From an uncultured Rhodocyclaceae bacterium (lineage in GTDB: Bacteria > Pseudomonadota > Gammaproteobacteria > Burkholderiales > Rhodocyclaceae): a DNA stretch of 7,228 bases. Under the pieces are notes generated by a model. That model was given only the letters and a program-made list of their open reading frames with translations. It ran no database searches and had not been told where the DNA came from. The translations under genes were made by a program, and so were the position numbers. Within the stretch, counting starts at the first letter, position 1. Every line of letters begins with the position of its first letter. This document shows positions 1-6,828 of the stretch, piece by piece. The stretch is taken from contig CAIYZZ010000490.1 in NCBI GenBank assembly GCA_903930805.1, forward strand, positions 1 through 7,228. Reading direction: 5' to 3'.

Positions 1-1
1 A

Positions 2-307
2 CCCAATACATCGCCCTCCTGGTTTGGCCTGCCCCTCACCCTGCGCCCGGAGGCTGGCATCAATCGCCCCGACCTCCTCAAGTATCTCGAAGGGCATCGC
101 ATCGGCACCCGTCTGCTCTTTGCCGGCAACATGACGCGGCAGCCCTACTTCGCAGACCGCCACTTCCGGATTGCCGGGAAGCTCGACAATACCGACCGGG
201 TAATGAACAACACGTTCTGGCTCGGAGTGTATCCGGGGCTGGGCGAAGCCCAACTGGATTTTGTTGCTGGTCGTTTGAAAACGTTTTTTGGCACCAACTG
301 GGAATGA
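2..307 (+). CDS. rfbH: RfbH-type CDP-4-keto-6-deoxy-D-glucose 3-dehydrase, C-terminal part (5' end outside window)
   Basis: The open frame beginning at base 2 runs 101 codons to TGA at 305-307 and has no start codon of its own, so it is the end of a gene entering from the left. The conserved blocks GTRLLFAGN (fragment residues 35-43), TRQPYF (45-50), NTDRVM (63-68) and NTFWLGVYPG (70-79) match what I know of the C-terminus of RfbH (DdhC, E1). RfbH belongs to the DegT/DnrJ/EryC1 aminotransferase fold. Family members are about 430-440 residues, so roughly a quarter is present. RfbH is a cytosolic PMP- and iron-sulfur-dependent dehydrase that works with a reductase (E3) to remove the C3 hydroxyl of CDP-4-keto-6-deoxy-D-glucose, giving precursors of abequose, paratose, tyvelose, ascarylose and yersiniose. 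The active-site His and the Fe-S cysteines lie outside the window and cannot be checked. It places the region in an O-antigen or surface-glycan locus. Confidence 0.88.
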   Translation, partial: PNTSPSWFGLPLTLRPEAGINRPDLLKYLEGHRIGTRLLFAGNMTRQPYFADRHFRIAGKLDNTDRVMNNTFWLGVYPGLGEAQLDFVAGRLKTFFGTNWE

Positions 308-325
308 ATTAACTAGAGATCATAT

Positions 326-354
326 TTGAGCACTTGATATATTATTGTTAATAT
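326..354 (+). promoter_or_regulatory. Sigma70-type promoter candidate for the hipBA operon
   Basis: TTGAGC at 326-331 and TAATAT at 349-354 are separated by exactly 17 nt. TG at 346-347 followed by one base makes an extended -10. The segment is strongly AT-rich compared with its flanks and lies just before the hipB-like gene. The expected transcription start would fall near 361, only a few bases before the ATG at 365. No Shine-Dalgarno sequence precedes that ATG, so the antitoxin mRNA may be nearly leaderless. This rests on sequence pattern alone. Confidence 0.6.
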
Positions 355-355
355 A
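338..355. promoter_or_regulatory. Perfect inverted repeat over the -10 box, candidate HipB autoregulatory operator
   Basis: TATATTA (338-344) and TAATATA (349-355) are exact reverse complements separated by TTGT. The right arm contains the whole -10 hexamer. HipB-type antitoxins are known to repress their own operons by binding palindromes at the promoter, and this position is where such an operator would be expected. The arms do not match the E. coli HipB TATCC-N8-GGATA site, so specificity would differ. In an AT-rich stretch a chance palindrome is possible. Confidence 0.5.
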
Positions 356-364
356 AGCGCTCTT

Positions 365-691
365 ATGGGAACATTTGATCTACTGACTCCGGAAGAAATA
401 TGCCACGAACTTGGTCAGCGTTGCCGCATCTTGCGTTTAGGGGCAAATTTGAGCCAGAGAGAGCTGGCGGCGCGCATCGGCACCTCGCTTTCTTCCATTC
501 GCCGCCTCGAATCTCAAGGACAGGGAACACTTGAGCTTCTGGTACGAATTACCCAAGTCCTGCAACTTGCCTCCCACCTGGAAAACCTGCTGGTCCTGCC
601 CGTATTCAGCATCGCTGATGCCGAACAGGCGGTGCGCTCAAGCGAACGCCTGCGTGCAACACCTGCGCATAGGCGGAAGAAACCGGCGTGA
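365..691 (+). CDS. hipB: HipB-like XRE-family antitoxin / transcriptional repressor
   Basis: This 108-residue cytosolic protein has a Cro/CI-type helix-turn-helix at about residues 16-72. The segment SQRELAARIG (30-39) looks like the scaffold helix and SLSSIRRLES (41-50) like the recognition helix. The C-terminus is basic (RRKK, residues 103-106). HipB proteins neutralise the HipA kinase and repress the operon as dimers. The assignment rests on the fold together with the downstream hipA, whose GTG start overlaps this gene's TGA by 4 nt (688-691), the usual antitoxin-toxin order. ATG 365 is the only ATG in the frame, and the frame is closed upstream by TGA at 335-337. No Shine-Dalgarno is visible, which fits a short-leader transcript. 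The N-terminal dozen residues before the HTH are poorly recognisable. An unrelated XRE regulator is the alternative but less likely in this context. Confidence 0.82.
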   Translation: MGTFDLLTPEEICHELGQRCRILRLGANLSQRELAARIGTSLSSIRRLESQGQGTLELLVRITQVLQLASHLENLLVLPVFSIADAEQAVRSSERLRATPAHRRKKPA

Positions 692-1959
692 AAAAACTGC
701 ACGTCATCTACGCTGGCTGGGGGGAATGCTGGAAGCTTGGCACCCTGGCAGACACCGGCCAAAGAATTCTCTTCGAATACGCCCCCGAAGCCCGCCAGCA
801 GGGCCTGGAACTTTCGCCCTTGCACGCACCGCTCAACCATGTCGGGGCTATATCAGGCCAACCCTTTTTCATGGGACTGCCGGGCTTGATCGCCGATGCC
901 CTGCCGGACGGCTGGGGCCTGCTACTGATGGACCGCACCTTCCGCCGTGCGGGCCGCAAACCGGAAGAAATCTCCCCCCTTGATCGTCTCGCTCTCGTCG
1001 GCGAACGTGCCATGGGCGCATTGACATTCGAACCCGCCGACGAAATATCCCCGGCACAGGACGAACTGGATCTGGAGCAACTGGCCAGGGAAACCGCGAT
1101 GGTGCTTGCAGACCAACAAGATACTGATGCCGACCAGGCCCTCCTGCACCTTCTACAGTTAGGTGGGTCACCCCAAGGGGCGCGACCAAAGGTGCTGGTT
1201 AATTTCGACTCAATCACCGGAAAAATCAATTGCGAAAATTACCCTGCCGGCGGAGAGCCTTGGCTTGTGAAATTTCCCGCCAGCGGCGAGAACCGCGATG
1301 CGTGCGCCATCGAGGCGCTTTATGCCCGTCTGGCAGCCCATTGCGGCCTGGAGATTCCCTCCTCCCGTTTCTTTGATCTTCGCGGACAGCACAGTGCTTT
1401 CGGCGTAAAGCGCTTCGACCGCGATGGCCACTTGCGCATACCGCTGCACAGCCTTTCGGGCGCCCTACATATCGACTATCGCTTGCCGACCCTCGATTAC
1501 GAGATGCTGTTGCGCCTCACACGCCGGCTTACGGGTGACGAACGTGAAGTCGGCAAGGCTTTCGAACGTTGCGTATTCAATGTGCTTACGCATAATCGTG
1601 ATGATCACAGCCGTAATTTTGCCTTTCGTCTTGACCGGCGGAGGGACTGGCAACTCGCCCCGGCTTTCGATCTGACTTTCAATGAAGGGCCACGTGGCCA
1701 GCATTTCACCACCATCGTCGGTGAAGGCATGGCTCCCTCGCGCGAACACCTGCTCGAACTTGCCCGCCGCGGCGGCATACCCACCCAGCAGGCCAAGATG
1801 ATCATGGATCGACTGTGTGAAGGAATGAATGCCCTGCCGGCACTGGCAATAGACCTGCCGATTCGCAAAAGCAGGCTCGCCGCATTGCGCAAGGTACTTG
1901 AGGAAGATCGACGGCGGGTAGCGGGCACAGATCAACCTCCAAAACGGAGCAAAGCATGA
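688..1959 (+). CDS. hipA: HipA-like serine/threonine kinase toxin (type II toxin-antitoxin)
   Basis: This 423-residue protein is close to the 440 residues of E. coli HipA. HipA phosphorylates glutamyl-tRNA synthetase, stopping translation and promoting persistence; the target here is unknown. The N-terminal subdomain covers roughly residues 1-110. The glycine-rich loop is GGSPQGARPK (159-168). S161 lies seven residues before K168, the spacing of the autophosphorylated S150 and K157 of E. coli HipA. VKFP (194-197) holds the ATP-binding lysine K195. The catalytic segment NRDDHSRNF (303-311) gives D305 and N310, and DLTF (328-331) gives metal-binding D328. The D305-D328 interval of 23 equals E. 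coli D309-D332. All key residues are present, so it looks active. GTG 688 is the start, with GGAAG at 675-679 at good distance and a GTGA overlap with the hipB-like gene. Its own end overlaps the next gene by ATGA. Confidence 0.9.
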   Translation: MKKLHVIYAGWGECWKLGTLADTGQRILFEYAPEARQQGLELSPLHAPLNHVGAISGQPFFMGLPGLIADALPDGWGLLLMDRTFRRAGRKPEEISPLDRLALVGERAMGALTFEPADEISPAQDELDLEQLARETAMVLADQQDTDADQALLHLLQLGGSPQGARPKVLVNFDSITGKINCENYPAGGEPWLVKFPASGENRDACAIEALYARLAAHCGLEIPSSRFFDLRGQHSAFGVKRFDRDGHLRIPLHSLSGALHIDYRLPTLDYEMLLRLTRRLTGDEREVGKAFERCVFNVLTHNRDDHSRNFAFRLDRRRDWQLAPAFDLTFNEGPRGQHFTTIVGEGMAPSREHLLELARRGGIPTQQAKMIMDRLCEGMNALPALAIDLPIRKSRLAALRKVLEEDRRRVAGTDQPPKRSKA

Positions 1960-2618
1960 GCCAGCGGCACCTGATCTTCGACCTCGACGGCACTCTGGTC
2001 GACTCAGCCCCTGCCATCCTAGCCGGATTCCATGCAGTACTCCGCCAAGCCGAGCTGACCCCGGTGTTGCCGCTCGGCGAGCACCTGATCGGCCCCCCTT
2101 TGCTGGCTACTTTGGCGCGCATTACAGGTTCATCCGACCCTGCCCTGTTGCAATCGCTCGCCGACAGTTTCAAGGCCTACTACGACACGGAAGGCATCGG
2201 CCTCACCCAGCCCTATTCAGGCGTTGATGCAGCACTGCAACAGCTTGGCAAGAAAAACCTGCATCTGCACCTCGCCACCAACAAGCGCTGGTTGCCAACC
2301 CAACGCATCCTGGATCAACTGGCGTGGTCGCCACTATTCTCTTCTGCGTATGCTCAGGACAAGAAACAACCCGCCTATGCCAACAAGACGGCAATGCTCG
2401 CCGATCTTCTGGCTGCCGAAAACATCGCCCCGGCATCGGCTGCCTATGTCGGCGACACGCCAGAAGACGGTCAGGCTGCCGCCGCGAATGGCCTTGCTTT
2501 CATTGCGGTTGATTGGGGCTACGGAAATTTCGATAATTGGGCAGGCGCAAGCCGCTGGATGCGGATATCCTCCCGTTCCGACCTGCTACAGGCTTCATTT
2601 TTGCTTCTAAACGACTGA
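1956..2618 (+). CDS. HAD-superfamily phosphatase (phosphoglycolate-phosphatase-like)
   Basis: This 220-residue cytosolic protein has all four HAD motifs: DLDGT (residues 9-13; nucleophile D9 and acid/base D11), the motif II threonine T108 in LATNK, a probable motif III lysine K144 in YANKT, and GDTPED (166-171) with D167 and D171 for Mg2+. The helical insertion between motifs I and II at about residues 16-90 is the alpha-helical C1 cap seen in Gph/PpaX proteins. Such enzymes dephosphorylate small sugar or organic phosphates, and the fold does not reveal the substrate. Its neighbour is a NeuB-like synthase. Phosphorylated nonulosonate routes need a HAD phosphatase after condensation, so a sugar-acid phosphate is a reasonable guess. 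ATG 1956 overlaps the hipA stop (ATGA) and has its own GGAG at 1946-1949. A housekeeping phosphoglycolate phosphatase is less likely in this setting. Confidence 0.85.
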   Translation: MSQRHLIFDLDGTLVDSAPAILAGFHAVLRQAELTPVLPLGEHLIGPPLLATLARITGSSDPALLQSLADSFKAYYDTEGIGLTQPYSGVDAALQQLGKKNLHLHLATNKRWLPTQRILDQLAWSPLFSSAYAQDKKQPAYANKTAMLADLLAAENIAPASAAYVGDTPEDGQAAAANGLAFIAVDWGYGNFDNWAGASRWMRISSRSDLLQASFLLLND

Positions 2619-2644
2619 CAGAATCAACACAAGGATTTGGCGGA

Positions 2645-4150
2645 ATGATGCAAAAGATTCCCGACCGGCTTTTCGTCCTGGAGATGGCCAACAACCATAT
2701 GGGCGACATCGAACACGGCTTGGCGGTCATTCGCGCCTTCGGCGAGATCTGCCGTGCATTCCCGTACCGCTTTGCCTTCAAGCTCCAATATCGGGATCTG
2801 GATACCTTCATCCACCCTGCCGCAAAGAACCGGGACGACATCAAATACGTCAAGCGCTTCTCGGAAACCCGCTTGAGTCGGGCCGATTTCGATCGACTGG
2901 TCGCCAAGATGCGCAGCAACGGTTTTCTTGCCATGTCGACGCCTTTCGACGAGCCGTCGGTCGATGTCATCGAAGCCCAGAATCTCGACTTCATCAAGAT
3001 CGCCAGTTGTTCCTTCACCGACTGGCCGTTGCTGGAGCGCATCGCGCATAGCGAAAGGCCGATCATCGCCTCGACAGCCGGTGCCAACCTGGAAGAAATG
3101 GATCGGGTCGTCAGCTTCCTCATGCACCGTAACAAGGAATTCGCCATCCTGCACTGTGTCGGCGAATATCCCACCGCAGAAAAAGACATGCACCTGTCGC
3201 AGATCGACTTTCTGCGCGGTCGCTATCCCGGCGTCCGGATCGGGTTTTCCACGCACGAAAACCCGGACAACACCGACATCATCAAGCTCGCCATCGCCAA
3301 GGGTGCCAGCATTTTTGAAAAGCACGTCGGCCTGCCCACCGAGCGCTACGCGCTCAACAACTATTCGGCCAGCCCGGAACAAGTTCGCGCCTGGTTGCAG
3401 GCAGCGGTGGATGCGGAAACTGTTTGCGGCGTTGGCGATGCGCGCCTGCCACCTAACCCGCGCGAAACCGCCAGCCTGCGCTCGCTGCGACGCGGCGTAT
3501 TTGCCCGTCGCCCCGTCACCGCCGGCCAGATACTCCAGCCACACGACATCTACTTCGCCTTCCCGCCCGTCGATGGACAGTTCACCGCCAACGACTGGTC
3601 GAAATATGCCGTCTTCACGGCACGCACCCATATCGCAGCCGACGCCCCGATCACCCCGGATAATGCCGACCAGCAGGACCAGCGCACCAAGATCTGGGAA
3701 ATCGCCCTGCGGGTCAAGACCATGCTTGACGAAGCCCGCATCGTGGTGCCCGGCAGTGCCGACCTGGAAATTTCGCACCACTATGGCCTTGACGCATTCG
3801 AACAAACCGGCCTGGTTCTCATCACGATCGTCAATCGAGGCTACTGCAAAAAACTGCTGGTCAGCCTGCCCGGGCAGGCGCATCCCGAGCAGTGGCACAA
3901 CGAAAAGGAAGAAACCTTCCACATTTTGAGCGGCGAAGTCCACCTGCAACTGGATGGCAAGCAGCACATCTGCAAGACCGGCGACGTGATTACCGTGGAA
4001 CCCGGCGTACGCCACGCCTTCGTCTCACCGACCGGCGCAGTGATCGAGGAAATTTCGACCACGCATATCACCAACGACTCCTTCTACAGCGATGAACGCA
4101 TCAACCAGAACAAGGCACGCAAGACCCTGCTGACCTACTGGATGGTTTGA
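2645..4150 (+). CDS. NeuB-family (sialic/nonulosonic acid synthase-like) enzyme fused to a C-terminal cupin
   Basis: This 501-residue protein has three parts. Residues about 5-265 are a NeuB-type TIM barrel with EMANNHMG (13-20, family EIGxNHNG), FKLQYRD (45-51), STPFDE (98-103), KIAS (118-121), LHCVGEYP (169-176), GFSTHE (200-205) and FEKHVGL (224-230). Residues about 277-345 form a SAF (antifreeze-like) lid starting at LRRGVF. Residues about 370-480 are a cupin with H418, E422/E423 and H426 in the first motif and G446-D, PG (453-454) and H457 in the second. NeuB enzymes condense phosphoenolpyruvate with an N-acyl amino sugar or its phosphate. Canonical members are about 340-350 residues and lack the cupin. 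The motif variants suggest an unusual aldose acceptor. ATG 2645 is chosen because AAGGA at 2631-2635 lies 9 nt upstream; the 36-codon in-frame extension overlaps the HAD gene and lacks family similarity. ATG 2648 is also possible. Confidence 0.85.
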   Translation: MMQKIPDRLFVLEMANNHMGDIEHGLAVIRAFGEICRAFPYRFAFKLQYRDLDTFIHPAAKNRDDIKYVKRFSETRLSRADFDRLVAKMRSNGFLAMSTPFDEPSVDVIEAQNLDFIKIASCSFTDWPLLERIAHSERPIIASTAGANLEEMDRVVSFLMHRNKEFAILHCVGEYPTAEKDMHLSQIDFLRGRYPGVRIGFSTHENPDNTDIIKLAIAKGASIFEKHVGLPTERYALNNYSASPEQVRAWLQAAVDAETVCGVGDARLPPNPRETASLRSLRRGVFARRPVTAGQILQPHDIYFAFPPVDGQFTANDWSKYAVFTARTHIAADAPITPDNADQQDQRTKIWEIALRVKTMLDEARIVVPGSADLEISHHYGLDAFEQTGLVLITIVNRGYCKKLLVSLPGQAHPEQWHNEKEETFHILSGEVHLQLDGKQHICKTGDVITVEPGVRHAFVSPTGAVIEEISTTHITNDSFYSDERINQNKARKTLLTYWMV

Positions 4151-4155
4151 CAGCC

Positions 4156-5979
4156 ATGCGCGTCGCCGACTACCTGATGTCTCGCCTCGCCGATCTCGGC
4201 ATTGAGGAAATATTCCTTCTGCCCGGCGGTGGTGCCATGTACCTGAACGACGCGCTTGCCTGCGAGAAGCGCATTCATCCCGTTCCCTGCCACCATGAGC
4301 AAGCCTGCGGCATCGCGGCGGAAGCCTGGGGACGCGTCAAAGAAAACTTCGGCGTCTGCATGGTGACTACGGGACCCGGCGCTACCAATGCAATCACCCC
4401 CGTTGCCGGTGCCTGGATCGAATCCATTCCCATGATGGTCATATCCGGTCAGGTAAAACGGGCAGACCGACTGAACGGCCGCCCACTGCGCCAGGGCGGC
4501 GTACAGGAGGTCGATATCGTGCCGATGGTGAAATCGATTACCAAGTACGCCGTTGCCCTCGACGATCCGCAAAGGGTTCGGTATCACTTCGAGCGAGCGC
4601 TGCACGAAATGAAGGATGGCCGGGCCGGGCCGGTATGGCTCGACGTTCCACTGGACGTGCAAGCCGCGCCAATCGACCCCGACACGCTTGAAGGCTTCCA
4701 ACCGGATCCGGCACCTACAAAATCACTCGCCGCGATCGGCGCACAAGTCATGGCACTGATCGCCGGTGCCGAACGTCCCCTGATCCTGGCCGGCCATGGC
4801 ATTCGCCTGTCCGGCGCGGCAAAGTGTTTTGCCGACTTGCTCGAACGACTGCAAATCCCTGTGGCAACCACCTGGAATGCACTTGATCTGTTGCCATGGG
4901 ATCACCCGCTCAATGTCGGCCGCCCCGGCGTCGTTGCCCTGCGCGGCCCGAATTTTGCCGTCCAGAACTGTGATCTGCTGATCTCGATCGGCTGCCGGCT
5001 CGACAACATCATCACCGCTTACAATCCCCACGGATTCGCCCGCGCTGCCAAGAAAGTCATTGTCGATGTCGATGTCAACGAAATCGACAAACTGGACATG
5101 GCGATCGACCTGCGCATTGTCGCCAATGCTAAGGATTTCATCGATGCCCTGTCACAGCAACCCATCACCCCTGTCAAGACAGCGGCCTGGATAAAGCGCT
5201 GCGCCGACTGGAAGCAACACTATCCTGTCAATGACGGCCAGCCGTTTCCTGCCAATGGGCCCATCAGCCATTACCACTTCGTTTCAGCACTGTCCGATGC
5301 GATTCCGTCCGATACCCTTGTAAGCACCGGCAGTTCTGGCCTTGCTGTTGAAGTTTTTTACACGGTATTCCGTAACAAGTCAGGCCAGCGTGTATTTCTC
5401 ACCTCGGGACTGGGGTCGATGGGCTACGGCCTTCCTGCAGCTATCGGGGCCTGTTTGTCCAATGGCAGAAAACCCATGGTCGCTATCGAAAGCGATGGCA
5501 GTCTGCAATTGAACTTGCAAGAACTGGCGACGCTGGTTGCACAGCAATTGCCAATCACGTTGATCGTGATGAACAACGCCGGCTATGCCTCCATCCGCAA
5601 CACGCAACGCAATTATTTCCAGGGCCGTTATCTTGGCACGGGGCCCGAAGCCAACCTGATGCTTCCCGATCTTGAAAAGCTTGCCGCAACGTATGGCCTG
5701 CCTTTCATGCGGATCGAAGATGCCGGTGCGCTTGGCAATCTGACAATGGCCCTCGCAGTACCACGACTGCAAATCATCGATGTACGGCTGATCCCCAACG
5801 AAACACTTGCGCCCAAGGTTGCCGCAATTCCTCAAGACGATGGCGGCATGCTTTCCATGCCGCTCGAAGACATGTCGCCGCTACTACCGCTTGAATGCCT
5901 CAAAAATGAAATGCTCATCCCGCTTCTGGATGCCTCGCTTCTCGCCAGAAAAGTCGGCGCTGGCGGGACGGCAAAGTAG
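4156..5979 (+). CDS. Thiamine-diphosphate-dependent enzyme, acetolactate-synthase-like (possible YerE-type sugar branching enzyme)
   Basis: This 607-residue protein has the three-domain layout of the acetolactate synthase family. The PYR domain covers about residues 1-165, with catalytic E48 in HHEQACG and TTGPGATN (71-78). The central nucleotide-binding domain covers about 190-335, with PLILAGHG (208-215). The ThDP-binding domain covers about 370-545, with GSMGYGLPAAIGA (420-432) and SDGSLQLNLQEL (446-457) running to NN (473-474). D447 and N474 would hold Mg2+ and diphosphate; the usual GDG is SDG. About 50 extra residues follow the fold. The family decarboxylates 2-ketoacids and ligates the acyl unit. 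In the CDP-3,6-dideoxyhexose pathway YerE adds acetaldehyde from pyruvate to CDP-4-keto-3,6-dideoxyglucose, and an RfbH gene lies upstream here, so that role is plausible but inferred. ATG 4156, 5 nt after the previous stop, has a weak GGATGG at 4140-4145. A TTG at 4147 is an alternative start. Confidence 0.82.
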   Translation: MRVADYLMSRLADLGIEEIFLLPGGGAMYLNDALACEKRIHPVPCHHEQACGIAAEAWGRVKENFGVCMVTTGPGATNAITPVAGAWIESIPMMVISGQVKRADRLNGRPLRQGGVQEVDIVPMVKSITKYAVALDDPQRVRYHFERALHEMKDGRAGPVWLDVPLDVQAAPIDPDTLEGFQPDPAPTKSLAAIGAQVMALIAGAERPLILAGHGIRLSGAAKCFADLLERLQIPVATTWNALDLLPWDHPLNVGRPGVVALRGPNFAVQNCDLLISIGCRLDNIITAYNPHGFARAAKKVIVDVDVNEIDKLDMAIDLRIVANAKDFIDALSQQPITPVKTAAWIKRCADWKQHYPVNDGQPFPANGPISHYHFVSALSDAIPSDTLVSTGSSGLAVEVFYTVFRNKSGQRVFLTSGLGSMGYGLPAAIGACLSNGRKPMVAIESDGSLQLNLQELATLVAQQLPITLIVMNNAGYASIRNTQRNYFQGRYLGTGPEANLMLPDLEKLAATYGLPFMRIEDAGALGNLTMALAVPRLQIIDVRLIPNETLAPKVAAIPQDDGGMLSMPLEDMSPLLPLECLKNEMLIPLLDASLLARKVGAGGTAK

Positions 5980-6006
5980 CTGAAGGCTCGGCCGGAGAAA
6001 AATGCC

Positions 6007-6828
6007 ATGCCATCAATCAATAGACCGGGGTTCCTTGATGGGCTCAGTGAGAACCTTCAGCTTAGCCTGAGCAATTCACTACGTGATCTTTGGTGTCACA
6101 CCTCAACAGCATTGGAGGGTAACAGCCTCTCTCTCGGTGATACCCAATTCATTCTTGATGAAGGCTTGACGATCTCAGGGAAACCACTCAAGGATCACAA
6201 TGAAATCCACGGCCATGCGCGAGCTATCGAGCTGATCTATGCAATGCTCGACAAGGCCAAGATTACAGAACAAGATATTTTTTTACTGCACAAAGCAGTC
6301 ATTACCGAACAGGTTTCAGATATTTACCAGCCGATTGGCGCATGGAAGACCGAAGCCAACTACGCCAACTATGTCAGCCAGTCGGGCAAACCCGCATTGA
6401 GGGAGTATCCATCACATCTGGCAACACCGGGATTGATGCAGCAATGGCTGGAAAAGTGCAACAGCGCGTTTCAGAAAACAAAATCGAAAGATGCCGCCTG
6501 CGCCGCTTATGCGGAATTGCATCTTGAGTTCGTAACCATCCACCCCTTCTTTGATGGTAATGGGCGCATGGCCCGGTTGGTCGCCAACTTGCCGGTCCTC
6601 AAGGCGGGATATCCGCCAATCATCATCCCGAAGGAAGATCGGAAGCGATATCTCGAAACCGTTTCAGCCTATCAGGAATCGATTCCAAACCTCGCTGGCC
6701 TGAAGGATTTGAGTACCCTGCCTGCCCTCGATGCCTTTTGTACCCTTTGTGCGGGGTATTGGACTAATACGATGCATCTTGTCGAGACTGCGCGCCAGAT
6801 GCAGGCTGGTCAAGCAACACCGCGATGA
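6007..6828 (+). CDS. fic: Fic-domain protein, class II (probable AMP-transferase with N-terminal autoinhibitory helix)
   Basis: This 273-residue cytosolic protein carries the complete Fic core HPFFDGNGRMAR (179-190), with catalytic H179, the anion-hole and Mg2+ region D183-G186, and R187 and R190. Near the N-terminus STALEG (33-38) matches the inhibitory motif (S/T)xxxE(G/N), in which E37 would pair with R190 and block productive ATP binding. That position makes it class II. Fic enzymes of this kind usually AMPylate protein hydroxyls. No target can be inferred. GAWKTEANYANYVSQSG (111-127) lies where the substrate-binding flap is expected. ATG 6007 has GGAGA at 5994-5998 at 8 nt distance; the ATG at 6002 is out of frame. 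It follows the ThDP enzyme by 27 nt with no terminator between, so cotranscription is likely, but base and codon use look less GC-biased than upstream, suggesting separate acquisition. No antitoxin partner gene is seen beside it. Confidence 0.9.
   Translation: MPSINRPGFLDGLSENLQLSLSNSLRDLWCHTSTALEGNSLSLGDTQFILDEGLTISGKPLKDHNEIHGHARAIELIYAMLDKAKITEQDIFLLHKAVITEQVSDIYQPIGAWKTEANYANYVSQSGKPALREYPSHLATPGLMQQWLEKCNSAFQKTKSKDAACAAYAELHLEFVTIHPFFDGNGRMARLVANLPVLKAGYPPIIIPKEDRKRYLETVSAYQESIPNLAGLKDLSTLPALDAFCTLCAGYWTNTMHLVETARQMQAGQATPR

Noticed and set aside
2537..2644. N-terminal extension of the NeuB-like frame from ATG 2537
   Set aside because: It overlaps the HAD gene by 82 nt, shows no NeuB-family similarity, and a good Shine-Dalgarno (2631-2635) precedes ATG 2645.
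2624..4015. 463-codon open frame on the minus strand opposite the NeuB-cupin gene
   Set aside because: The + strand protein has complete family motifs, while the minus product has no recognisable domain and is a typical antisense shadow in GC-rich DNA.
4147..4155. TTG start at 4147 for the ThDP enzyme
   Set aside because: It would create a 4-nt overlap and is possible, but ATG 4156 starts directly at the conserved N-terminal helix and is the more usual codon.
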